From Procambarus clarkii (lineage: Eukaryota; Arthropoda; Malacostraca; Decapoda; Cambaridae), in NCBI RefSeq assembly GCF_040958095.1, contig NC_091219.1, positions 29,740,572-29,804,571 of the forward strand: a stretch of DNA of 64,000 nt, written 5' to 3'. A program made the position numbers and the translations under genes. A model generated the notes under the pieces. The model worked only from the letters and a program-made list of their open reading frames with translations. It was not told the DNA's origin and did not search any database. This document shows, one piece after another, positions 55,239 through 64,000 of this stretch; position 1 is the stretch's first letter; the number at the start of each line of letters is the position of its first letter.

Positions 55239-55588
55239 CCACTCGTACTGTGGCAGGAAACCAGTGGAAATATAATAATTATAAATGGCACTCAGTCACC
55301 ACCCTTACAGCACACTCCTCACAGCAACACTCTGGAAAGCATCCAGAGTAGTAGCATCTTAGTAGCATCCCAAGTTCTTTCCCAAGAGGCAGACAAGAGG
55401 AGCTCCAGCATATTTCAACAATCCTAAGTATTGTGGTACAGGATGATATAGTGAGTGGTGTCCCAGAGAACATAAAGGTATAGTGCTTTTGAAAAATAGG
55501 TGAGATAACAGGAATGTGCCAAGGGAAGTGAAAAATTGGATGAGAAAAAGTTGCCCTAGTGTTTCCACTGCAGAGAAGAACATTCAAG
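55239..55588. other. Region upstream of the SLC10-like gene
   Basis: Should include its 5' UTR and promoter and the 5' edge of LINE-D copy 3; no motif was convincing enough to call. Confidence 0.4.
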
Positions 55589-57800
55589 ATGGCCGCCGGC
55601 AAGAGGAAATACAAAACAGAGTTTGATTTTGCTGGATTCAGTGAAGAAAGCATTGAGATTACCAGCCTATACAACAAGTTGGTAAAATTTGATAATATAG
55701 TGACCTCTCATGTAGAAACAATTAGTAAATTGAAAGAAAGTAATGACCATTTAAATAGCAAAGTTGTATTGGATAAGCAAAGCGCAAGGATAAGAATCAA
55801 TAGGAAACAAATTGCAAAGCCATGGAAGAAGAAAATAAACTTAAAAATAGCTTGGAAGAAGTTAAAGTAAATTTAAACATAAATGACTACAATAGTTAGG
55901 TAAGGAAATTCAACAGGAGAAACAGCTTGTCAGCACAGATGGAGGAAATTACACATGGAAATAGAACAGTGCAAGAAAGATATGCAACTCACTTATGCAC
56001 AAGTGGCCAAGGAGAAGGACAAAATTGAAGAAGCAGTAAAGGAAGTCAAACACTGCAGCAACCAAGATAAAACAAACATTAGGCTGGAAGTGAGAAAGGA
56101 ATTGGCATCTAACCCGAAGTTGGTGCAAAACACAGTTGATCAGAGTAAGTCCCTAATCATTTTTGGCTGCAAAGAAAAGGAGATAACATCTAGGTCAGAA
56201 AGAGCTGTAGAAGTAGCAAAGTAGTAGATAAAATTGTTGGCCTCGTGGAAGGTCTTACAACCATAGAGAATGTGTGCGACTACAGGAGAATAGGCAGATA
56301 TGTAAAAGGGAAAGATCGACCTTTGAAGATCACCCTAAATGGTGCTAAACATGGAAGAAGTACTAAGGATTGCTAGAAAATTACAAAGTGATGAGGATGG
56401 GAAAGTGTGGTCGTTAAGACGAGATCTTTCAAAAGAGATAGAGAAGCTGAAACTGAACCTCGCCGAGGCAAAACGTTTAAATGAGAGCAGGAATGAAGAA
56501 GAAATCAATTCTTTTTTCTACAAAGTGATAGGGGTAGGCAGACCAGTAAAGTGGTACATAAAGGCAAACCAACAAAATCATTAGAGAGAGGGGGAGTGAA
56601 AAATAAGAAGAGGGGGAACAAGTTCCTGAAGATTGCATACACCAACATAGATGGAGTAAGATCGAAGATACTGGAGTTAAGTGATGTAATACAGCTGCAG
56701 ACACCAGACATTGTTGCACTCACGGAGACAAAACTTGAAGATGTTATTTTAATGAGTCATATTCCCAAGAGGCTATTCAATTTGGAGACGGGACAGAAAA
56801 ATTAGGAAAGGCGGTGGCGTTGCTGTGCTGGTAAAGAACACCTAAAGGTGAAGGAAATAATGACTGCCAATCCACAAGAAGTTGACATAATAGCACTAGA
56901 GATCTGCTATGAGGATGATAAACTAATGATCATAAATGCATATAGTCCACCGCCAAGCAGCACATGGTTAAAGGAGGAGCTAGATAGTAAACGAGATCTT
57001 ATAACAATAATGAGAGAGATCATAGCGAGAGCGGATAACGATAGTTCACGACTGTTGATAGTCGGCGACTTCAACTTGAAATCCATAGACTGGGAAGCAT
57101 GTGAAGCTAAAACAGAAGATTTTTGGACCTGTAAATTTGTAGACCTCATCCTGGAAACATTCTTGTATCATGTTAAACAAGTTACGAGGATGAGGGAAGG
57201 GGACGTTCCCTCCATGCTAGATTTGATATTTACCAGGAAGGAGGAAGAAATATTTGACATTCAGTACCTTCCTCCCTTGGGTAAAAGTGACCATGTCTTT
57301 TTGGGAATAAAGTATGCAATGCGTTATAATCTGGAAGAAAATATGAAGGTTGATGCAATTGAAAAACCTGACTTTAGGAGAGGACATTATGGCAACCTTA
57401 GAAATTTTTTTAGTGAGTATAATTGGACAGACTTGTTGCTAGGCAAGAAAGTGAATGAGATGTATGTCAAGTTTTGTGAAATATATGATAAAGGCACAAA
57501 AAAATTTATACCAAAACAGAGATGCAGAACTAGGAAACAGGATTGGTTCAAATGAGGATGAGAAAGTGTGGTCGTTAAGACGAGATCTTTCAAAAGAAGA
57601 TAGAGAGAAGCTGAAACTGAACCTCGCCGAGACAAAACGTTTAAATGAGAAGAATGAGTTGGAACAAGTTAGGTGAGAAGGTGGTGGAGGCCAAGACCGT
57701 CAGTAGTTTCAAAGCGTTATATGACAAAGAGTGCTGGGAAGACGGGACACCACGAGCGTAGCTCTCATCCTGTAATTACACTTAGGTAATTACACACACA
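55589..57800 (+). pseudogene. LINE-D copy 3: ORF1 and endonuclease present, RT deleted
   Basis: ORF1 begins MAAGKRKYKTEFDFAGFSEE and is a charged, coiled-coil-like protein interrupted by stops near 55870, 55900 and 56223. The endonuclease (AP type) starts FLKIAYTNIDGVRSKILELS and PDIVALTETKLED, then after a frame change carries INAYSPPPSSTW, LLIVGDFNLKSIDW, MLDLIFTR and GKSDHVFLGI, with the expected GDFN and SDH motifs. After RKQDWFK it does not enter the reverse transcriptase. About 100 bp of the ORF1 end (KVWSLRRDLSKE...) is repeated at 57554-57657 and joined to the last 100 bp of the element (WNKLGEKVVEAK... end, (CA)n). It is therefore a rearranged, RT-less derivative. Confidence 0.88.
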
Positions 57801-57805
57801 CACAC

Positions 57806-57985
57806 ACCTAAGGCAGCCCGTAACAGCTTTCTAACTCCCAGGTACCTATTTACTGCTAGGTGAACAGGGGCATCAGCTTGAAAGAAACTCTGCAAAGTTG
57901 TTTGCGTGGTCTCCAGAAATCGATCCCCGGTCCATATGATTACGTATCCCGAGCGCTGTCCTCTCAGCCACCAGTGCCAGATGTG
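57806..57985 (-). mobile_element. SINE-1-like diverged copy
   Basis: The minus strand has GGCTGAGAGGACAGCGCTCG, B box GGATCGATTTC, GCAGAGTTTCTTTCAAGCTG, CCTAGCAGTAAATAGGTACC and GTTACGGGCTGCCTTAGG. It abuts the (CA)n of LINE-D copy 3. Confidence 0.8.
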
Positions 57986-58205
57986 GGAGAGGGCTGAGAG
58001 GAGGAGTGGGAAGATGCTGGGGAAAAGGTGGAGAGAGGCGAAGAGAGGGACAGAGATGGAGAGATGAGGAAATGGAGGAGAGGGAAGTAGAAGGGTGAGA
58101 GGGGGAGGAGATTGGGAAAGAGGATGGAAAGGGAAAGATTGGGAGAGATGGTGGAGACGGGAAGGGAGAGGAGAAGGGGAGTGGGGCAGCCAGCGCGAGA
58201 TCTTT
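57985..58205. repeat. Purine-rich (GGAGA)n-like tract
   Basis: About 190 bp almost entirely A and G on the plus strand (GAGAGGGGGAGGAGATTGGG and similar); imperfect, without a fixed period. Confidence 0.85.
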
Positions 58206-58490
58206 ACCCTCCCTCCCATCTAGTAAAAGATATATCAACCACCAATCCCATATAGGAATGTGATATATGATTAATTCCTTACTAGTAGGGAGTCTCGTGT
58301 ACACAGTGAGGGACGACACAGCACAAGTCAGCGCCCGCTCAAAAAGTCAGTAGTATCGCTGTTTTTAAAATGTCTGAGGTACATTGTGGAGGCAGAGTTG
58401 TGTCCGGCGGCCGCCTCTCTCCATTTGTATATGCTGAGTCAGCATATCTGAGCTCCTCCTCCGTCAGTGTCACAGTGGTGGAGGTGTCAT

Positions 58491-58850
58491 CAACTCGCTC
58501 TCTCACAAATTACGTCGCTTTCCGCTCGTATGAGCACTAAGACTAAAAATTGTCGTACTAGAAAATGGAAGCGGGTCGCGAAAGTGACGTGCTGTTCCGT
58601 TTTCTGTTTTGGGTCTTCTGGCTTAGTCTGTTAGGTCAGGCGAGGACACTATATTAATGGTTTTCAAGATGTTTTGAAACCTTAGGAGAACTTGTTGCTC
58701 TCCTAACCGACCAGAAGACACAAAACTTGCTGCTTTGGGTACATTTCATTTGGAAAACGATTTTCAATTTTTTTTAAATCCAATACGGCGTTTTTGACCG
58801 AAACGCAACGGGCGAAAAGCGACGAAATTTGTTAGAGGACGGGTTCGTCG
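58491..58850. mobile_element. MITE family A, copy 2 (diverged)
   Basis: Ends CAACTCGCTCTCTCACAAAT and, inverted, AACCCGTCCTCTAACAAATT. The interior has GTGACGTGCTGTTCCGTTTT and GGCTTAGTCTGTTAGGTCAG as in the other copies. The right end abuts a minisatellite, and no flank duplication was seen. Confidence 0.75.
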
Positions 58851-59565
58851 ATGCTGTGTAGAGCAGGGGTGTACTGGTGGTGGTGTAGAGCAGGGGTGTA
58901 CTGGTGGTGGTGGTGTAGAGCAGGGGTGTACTGGTGGTGGTGTGAGCAGGGGTGTACTGGTGGTGGTGTAGAGCAGGGGTGTACTGGTGGTGGTGGTGTA
59001 GAGCAGGGGTGTACTGGTGGTGGTGTAGAGCAGGGTGTACTGGTGGTGGTGGTGTAGAGCAGGTGTACTGGTGGTGGTGGTGTAGAGCAGGGGTATACTG
59101 GTGGTGGTGGTGTAGAGCAGGGGTGTACTGGTGGTGGTGGTGTAGAGCAGGGGTGTACTGGTGGTGGTGTAGAGCAGGGGTGTACTGGTGGTGGTGGTAG
59201 AGCAGGGGTGTACTGGTGGTGGTGGTAGAGCAGGGTACTGGTGGTGGTGGTGTAGAGCAGGGGTGTACTGGTGGTGGTGTAGAGCAGGGGTGTGCTGGTG
59301 GTGGTGGTGTAGAGCAGGGGTGTACTGGTGGTGGTGGTGTAGAGCAGGGGTGTACTGGTGGTGGTGGTGTAGAGCAGGGGTGTACTGGTGGTGGTGTAGA
59401 GCAGGGGTGTACTGGTGGTGGTGTAGAGCAGGGGTGTACTGGTGGTGTGGTGTAGAGCAGGGGTGTACTGGTGGTGGTGTAGAGCAGGGGTGTACTGGTG
59501 GTGGTGTAGAGCAGGGGTGTACTGGTGGTGGTGGTGTAGAGCAGGGTGTACTGGTGGTGGTGGAA
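58850..59565. repeat. G-rich minisatellite, 27-30 bp unit
   Basis: About 25 copies of GTAGAGCAGGGGTGTACTGG followed by two to four TGG triplets. Unit length differs through the TGG count (27 or 30 bp), with occasional 1-3 bp losses (AGCAGGGTGTAC, AGCAGGTGTAC). Open frames here are artefacts. Confidence 0.96.
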
Positions 59566-59682
59566 AGGTGTAGTGTTCGTGGTTGATGAGATGGTTCTGT
59601 GTTGCAGTGTGCACAGCTGTTGTTGGTAAGGTACGTGGTACTGGCTGCCTGCTACAGGAGAGAAAAGCCGTGACGTGTACGT

Positions 59683-59850
59683 GGTTGGTGTGGTGTTGGT
59701 GTGGTGTTGGTGTGGTGTTGGTGTGGTGTTGGTGTGGTGTTGGTGTAGTGTTGGTGTGGTGTTGGTGTGGTGTTGGTGTGGTGTTGGTGTGGTGTTGGTG
59801 TAGTGTTGGTGTGGTGTTGGTGTAGTGTTGGTGTGGTGTGGTGCTAGTGT
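59683..59850. repeat. 12-bp tandem repeat (TTGGTGTGGTGT)
   Basis: About 13 copies of TTGGTG(T)GGTGT, with TTGGTGTAGTGT variants at irregular places. Confidence 0.95.
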
Positions 59851-60405
59851 GGTCTTGATGTATGCGTTGATGGACAGATGGGTTGCGGGAAATTTCAAAG
59901 AATGTTAGGAGAGAGAAGAGTGGTCTAGAATTAAAACATGAGAGGTTTGTGAGGGGGTTGCAGAGCTAGGGAAGAGAGGTGGTGCGTGGTGAATTAATGC
60001 ACTAGCCATCAATATGACGGGCTGGTGGACTGTGGGAGAGAGAGAGGGATGGGAAATTGAAGCGTACAAGTGGGTGACAGTGATACTGCTCTGTGCTGAG
60101 GAACTTGTGCTCCCGGGCATGCGCGAGCACGAGTTTTGAAAGCTTCTATAATACGTCATAATTTAATGCATGTCTTACGGTCTTAAATTATGTCAAATCA
60201 AACCTGAAGACAAATTTACCCCGGGCCAAAATACATTTAGTTCAGCTCCGGGTTACTAGTCGGATGTCTAAGAACCACAAAATTACTCCGAAAGAAATTA
60301 TCTTTAATTATATTAAATAACGAACAACAAAGAATTTAATTGTTTTAACTGTTCAATAATTAATAGAATGGACAAATAATGAATCAGATATGAGCACACT
60401 AGGAT
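59851..60405. other. No recognised feature
   Basis: Mixed-composition sequence; nothing assigned. Confidence 0.4.
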
Positions 60406-60409
60406 ATAG

Positions 60410-60660
60410 TTTTAAGTTTAGTTCATTTATTATGCACCCCATACCCATCCCATTAGCGGAATTGAGAAAGGTTACAGAGGCACATAATGGGCTCAGGACC
60501 TCAACCCCAAAAACCATTTAGCTAAGCAAGTTTGTCCTGATAAACTAGTTACACGGTCTTTAGTGAATTATTATAATGGGTTCGAGAACGACCACAAATA
60601 GTCTCTAGGCTAAGCAAGGTACAAATGCGATGAGCTGGTTTCATAATTTAATTACCTTAT
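60410..60660 (-). mobile_element. Retroelement 3' end with AATAAATGAACTAAAC tail
   Basis: The block AAGTTTAGTTCATTTATTAT at the left edge (tail on the minus strand) also occurs at 39584. It is followed by CCCATACCCATCCCATTAGC and CATAATGGGCTCAGGACCTC. No coding part; family unknown. Confidence 0.5.
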
Positions 60661-60824
60661 AATGCAACACAACAACCCCTTCATCTTTATGATACGTGCA
60701 GTCTGCGTGAAGGTTTTCTGCTCCTGATAACTGCACTACTGCCCCTCTCTGGTGGGCGGCAGTGGGCACCCGTATTTACTGCTTATAGTTACTAAACTGG
60801 GGATGTTTGGCTTAATTTTTAGGT

Positions 60825-61066
60825 AGGTTATCTTGAGATGATTTCGGGGCTTTAGTGTCCCCGCGGCCCACTCCTCGACCAGGCCTCCACCCCCAGGAAG
60901 CAGCCCGTGACAGCTGACTAACACCCAGGTACCTATTTTACTGCTAGGTAACAGGGGCATAGGGTGAAAGAAACTCTGCCCATTGTTTCTCGCCGGCGCC
61001 CGGGATCGTACCCGGGACCACAGGATCACATGCCCAGCGTGCTGTCCGCTCGGCCGACCGGCTCCC
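60825..61066 (-). mobile_element. SINE-1 copy c
   Basis: Full-length minus-strand copy: GAGCCGGTCGGCCGAGCGGA, B box region GGGTACGATCCCGGGCGCCG, CCTAGCAGTAAAATAGGTAC, GGCCTGGTCGAGGAGTGGGC and tail TCATCTCAAGATAACCTACC. Confidence 0.93.
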
Positions 61067-61700
61067 CAAAGGTAGTAGATACTTTTGAATTAATTTTTTA
61101 TGCATGTCTTCAATTTAACAGACAAATTGGTAATCGCAAAAGTGGACCACAAAAACTAAAGATTGATGTATTTTATCGGAGGCCGGGCTCAGGGTAGAGT
61201 GATTCCTCCGTGACACCAAACCCATTTTCACACCAACTGGATAGTTATCTAGATAATTGCGATGTTCTGAAAACATATTCTACCGGAATATGCTTTTGAA
61301 TAGTAATAGTCTACTTTTAAACTGACAAGTAAATCTTTGTCCTAAGTAGAGACAAGTCTCAAGTTATAACTTTATTGTATTATAAATACGTTGTTTTATA
61401 ATATAAAAAGTCTAAGCTTAACTCGTTTTCTTAGAAACAAACTGAAGAATTTGGGTTTCTGAACTTCCAAGTACATTAAATTCTAGGGGGTGCTCAAAAA
61501 GTTTTCGAATTTCGTACTTCACATGTTTGAGAACAATACACCGTATTAATGTAGCCAAGCATAATGAAACCTAACCTAACGTAACCTTAACCGAACCTAA
61601 CCATGAATAGGGAGTGGGTAATAGCACTAATTACATAATGGTTTTGAAGTGATTACCTCCAGAGTACGACTACCTCCCTGAGATCCCTCAGATCTGATCT
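61067..61700. other. No recognised gene; short CCTAA run
   Basis: AT-rich. At 61567-61605 there is AAACCTAACCTAACGTAACC and CGAACCTAACC, resembling the interior of MITE family B. Confidence 0.4.
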
Positions 61701-61702
61701 GA

Positions 61703-61985
61703 GGGTCCCAGTGGTAGTCGGGTTCGTTCTCGACTCACAATCGAGAATTCCTGGTTCGAATCCCGGGCGGAGCAGGAATGGTTGAGCGCATTTCCTATCA
61801 TCTACTGCCATGTTTACCTGGTAGGTACCTAGTAGGCAGCAAGCAGGTACTCAGAGAGTTAGCTTGTTGAGGGGTTGCATCCTGGGGAGGTACTGTAATT
61901 CGACCTGGGGGGGGGGAGGGACCTCGATATAAACCTAATGTGTATAAACACTCTTGCTGCCTGTCCCCCGACACAATGAATTAAA
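61703..61985 (+). mobile_element. SINE-2 copy, full length
   Basis: GGGTCCCAGTGGTAGTCGGG head, CTCGACTCACAATCGAG arm (CAC loop, Val-like), GGTTCGAATCCCGGGCGGAG B box and arm, TTGAGCGCATTTCCTATCAT, then a G run and TGCTGCCTGTCCCCCGACAC end. Confidence 0.9.
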
Positions 61986-62115
61986 TTAATTAAATTATCG
62001 CACTCCATCACGTAGTGACGGGGTGTGCAAATAATTTAGCTCACACAGTTTACATTTGGTCAGGTCTACAGCAGCAGGTACAGCAAATTCATAGAGATAC
62101 TTATAGCTGAGTCTT

Positions 62116-62470
62116 CAACCCGTCCTCTTAAAAATAACGTCACTTTTGGCCCGTATGCGCACTATGGCCAAATTTGGACGTAATTTGAAATGAAATCGAC
62201 TCACAAAAGTGACGTACTGTTCCGTTTTCTGTTTGAGTCGTCCGGCTTACTCGGCCAGCTTAGAAGAGGAAACTTTTCATTATCGTTTTTCATACCGTTT
62301 TGAAACTTTATGAGAATTTCCTGCCCACCTAACCTATCAGAGGACCCTTAACTTACTGTTGTTAAAAAAAAATCCCAAATTTATTTTAATTTTTTTTTCA
62401 TTTTCAAATTACGTCCATATTCGGCCGTACGGGCAAACGGCCAAAAGCGACGTTCTTTTTAAGAGGACAG
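62116..62470. mobile_element. MITE family A, copy 3 (7-bp target duplication)
   Basis: Starts CAACCCGTCCTCTTAAAAAT and ends TTTTTAAGAGGACAG, flanked by GAGTCTT at 62109-62115 and 62471-62477. It is highly similar to copy 1 along its length, in the opposite orientation. Confidence 0.85.
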
Positions 62471-62559
62471 GAGTCTTAACCGAGCAGAAGTAACATCTAC
62501 GAGTCTGCTGATTTTATTGGATGATCCATAGATGTGTGGCTCTTCTTGCTTGTTAGGAG

Positions 62560-62765
62560 GAGTTACTAGTGTAGATTTCACTTTGTCTTAGGTATACAGT
62601 ACAAGGTCTTGAGAAGTTCTTTGTGTATTATTGTTCTCAGACTGCTCATAAGCAATCCAAGGTCAACTCCTTTGAAGGCAGATTCTTTAGCTAACTCATT
62701 AGCTCTATCATGCATTCGGAGGCCAACATGAGATGAAACCCACAGAAAATGACTCATTTCATGGA
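62560..62765 (-). pseudogene. LINE RNase H, C-terminal fragment
   Basis: The minus strand reads LWVSSHVGLRMHDRANELAK and ESAFKGVDLG, the end of an RNase H domain as found in non-LTR elements (WV.SHVGI.GNE.AD.LAK). Confidence 0.7.
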
Positions 62766-62789
62766 TGATAAAGAATTATCCGAATCAAA

Positions 62790-62930
62790 ATCAGAATTTT
62801 GCCGGAAACGCTGTGCGTATTAGCGGCTTCAGGTATTGTATATACTTGTTCTATCTATAAAGCCAACATTATGTTTGTAACTCATCTTAAATGTATGTAC
62901 CGTTACCTGAATAAACATCTTATCTTAGTA
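62790..62930 (+). mobile_element. LINE-B-type 3' end
   Basis: TTGCCGGAAACGCTGTGCGT, ATTAGCGGCTTCAGGTATTG and ACCGTTACCTGAATAAACAT match the LINE-B 3' end at 53.2 kb. It separates two parts of an RNase H domain. Confidence 0.7.
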
Positions 62931-63064
62931 ACTTACAATTAATGTGTCACGTTTGAAGACTTGTACACATTTAAGTGCAAATAAGTGAGGTAAATAATTG
63001 GGTGTGAATAGCAGAGGCCCAATTGTTTATATGAATACCCCGCTCAAAATTTATCTGAATTTGT

Positions 63065-63400
63065 CTGAGGGCCACTAACACTCCAGTGGCCTCGATGAGG
63101 ACAGGAAGGCGGCGGCTTGTCAAAAGTCCTTCCATTTGTCCTCGTGATTTTTTTCAAGCTAGACTTTAAAGGTCAAAAGAGTTTTGGCATTTACGGCTCG
63201 GCGGGAAGGCGCTTCCTTGGGCTTATAACCCTGTGGGTGAAAAAGCATCTCCTGTTTTCAGCCCTACACTGTGCTTGTTGAGCTTGAAACCGTTACTCCT
63301 TGTCTGCGTTATATCTGACCTTTTGAAGAAGTTGTTCGGATCAACATCCCCCAAATTGTTCAGTATTTTGAACGTTTCGATGAAATGCTTTTCAAGCAGG
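63065..63400 (-). pseudogene. LINE polymerase C-terminal remnant with dispersed repeat
   Basis: The minus strand reads FIETFKILNNLGDVDPNNFF and SNGFKLNKHS, resembling the TYKILNG..DVDP..FF....TRGH.FKL region of CR1-like LINEs. The lower edge (63065-63170) matches the repeat at 47190-47300. Confidence 0.6.
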
Positions 63401-63427
63401 TATCAAGCAGATCAGCCCTCAGCTCCA

Positions 63428-63703
63428 TCATCCAAAATATACGCCATCACCCATTGTCAGGACAGCTGCAATTCCAGCTGCTCCCGTGGGGCGGTGTAGG
63501 GAACCATCTGTGTATATAGTTTGAGAGAAAGAATGTTCTTTGGAGAGAGTATCAATATGGTTTAAAGCGTTGAGCTTTGCCTCAAGACAAAGATTGAACT
63601 GATCGTTAATTTGCTTCTTGGGTGTAAAGGGATGGATTGAAATTGGAAAGTAAACATGTAACATGATTTTGCTCAAATAAATTTTAATTTGTAAAGCTGA
63701 CAT
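63428..63703 (-). pseudogene. LINE RNase H, N-terminal fragment
   Basis: The minus strand reads SFSQTIYTDGSLHRPTGAAG and IAAVLTMGDGVYFG, the start of an RNase H domain (IYTDGS with the first catalytic aspartate). Its C-terminal part lies at 62560-62765, on the far side of inserted sequence. Confidence 0.75.
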
Positions 63704-63780
63704 TTAATAAGAAAAATATTTAAAAATTTCGTCAATAAAACGTATTGAGGATATCAGAGTTTTCTTTATACCATTATAAC

Positions 63781-64000
63781 CTGTGAAGGGAGTGCTAGTG
63801 TCCGTGCCTGGGGGCCACATGTGAAGGGAGTGCTAGTGTCCGTGCCTGGGGGCCACATGTGAAGGGTGTGCTAGTGTCCGTGCCTGGGGCCACATGTGAA
63901 GGGAGTGCGTGTCCGTGCCTGGGGGCCACATGTGAAGGGAGTGCGTGTCCGTGCCTGGGGGCCACATGTGAAGGGAGTGCGTGTCCGTGCCTGGGGGCCA
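63781..64000. repeat. 35-38-bp tandem repeat running off the right edge
   Basis: Six visible copies of GTGAAGGGAGTG(CTA)GTGTCCGTG...CCTGGGGGCCACAT. The first are 38 bp, the later ones 35 bp through loss of three bases (GTGCTAGTGTCC to GTGCGTGTCC), with one 37-bp unit. Confidence 0.95.

Noticed and set aside
58774-59898. Long minus-strand frames with PTPHQ, YTTTTSTP and similar repeats
   Set aside because: They are translations of two minisatellites whose periods are divisible by three.

Overview
The window looks like nuclear DNA of an arthropod, most likely a decapod crustacean such as a crayfish or lobster (inference). The evidence is spliced genes with long, repeat-filled introns, TTAGG/CCTAA runs (the arthropod telomere motif), abundant tRNA-derived SINEs, CR1/Jockey-like LINEs, Tigger, piggyBac and DIRS-like elements, and very long microsatellites. 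No bacterial, viral or organellar genes were recognised.

Three host genes could be assembled exon by exon, all on the minus strand and all with compatible splice phases. (1) PTGES2 (membrane-associated prostaglandin E synthase 2): four coding exons between 23623 and 3542, with the last part of the gene beyond the left edge. (2) POLE3 (histone-fold subunit of DNA polymerase epsilon and CHRAC): two coding exons, 31587 to 28864, complete at 149 residues, probably with a further 5' noncoding exon near 35.1 kb. (3) An SLC10 (sodium/bile-acid cotransporter family) gene of the P3/SLC10A3-A5 type: seven exons, 55238 to 40322, complete at 489 residues, with a signal peptide and an extracellular domain before the membrane domain. 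The three are metabolically unrelated; nothing suggests a joint system.

Everything else is repeat. 0-3.5 kb: 200-bp tandem array split by a SINE, then a broken piggyBac transposase. 3.7-6.1 kb and 14.6-15.2 kb: an unclassified repeat family (X). 7.3-9.3 kb: a MITE (family A) and a Tigger remnant. 9.6-13 kb: a DIRS-like element split by a LINE (LINE-A). 15.5-18.9 kb: a TTAA-flanked MITE nested in a Tigger element nested in a tandem repeat. 19.1-20.1 kb: a second DIRS-like fragment. 21.9-28 kb: LINE fragments, a 70-bp perfect palindrome and a 21-bp minisatellite. 29.5-30.8 kb: Tigger transposase remnant in the POLE3 intron. 33.7-35.1 kb: a 22-bp minisatellite carrying splice-donor-like motifs. 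36-37.5 kb: a CR1-like LINE. 41.1-42.1 kb: about 980 bp of (GT)n. 44.8-46.1 kb: a 20-bp minisatellite capped by a SINE. 48.5-50 kb: fold-back MITEs (family B) separated by (TA)n. 51.3-57.8 kb: three copies of one LINE (LINE-D) with nested insertions. 58-64 kb: minisatellites, MITE, SINE and LINE remnants.

The most notable signals are two SINE families whose 3' ends match LINEs in the same window, the multiplication of a splice-donor-like unit at the apparent first intron of POLE3, a MITE family with 7-bp target duplications, and many short near-perfect inverted duplications. No clearly new cellular system was found.
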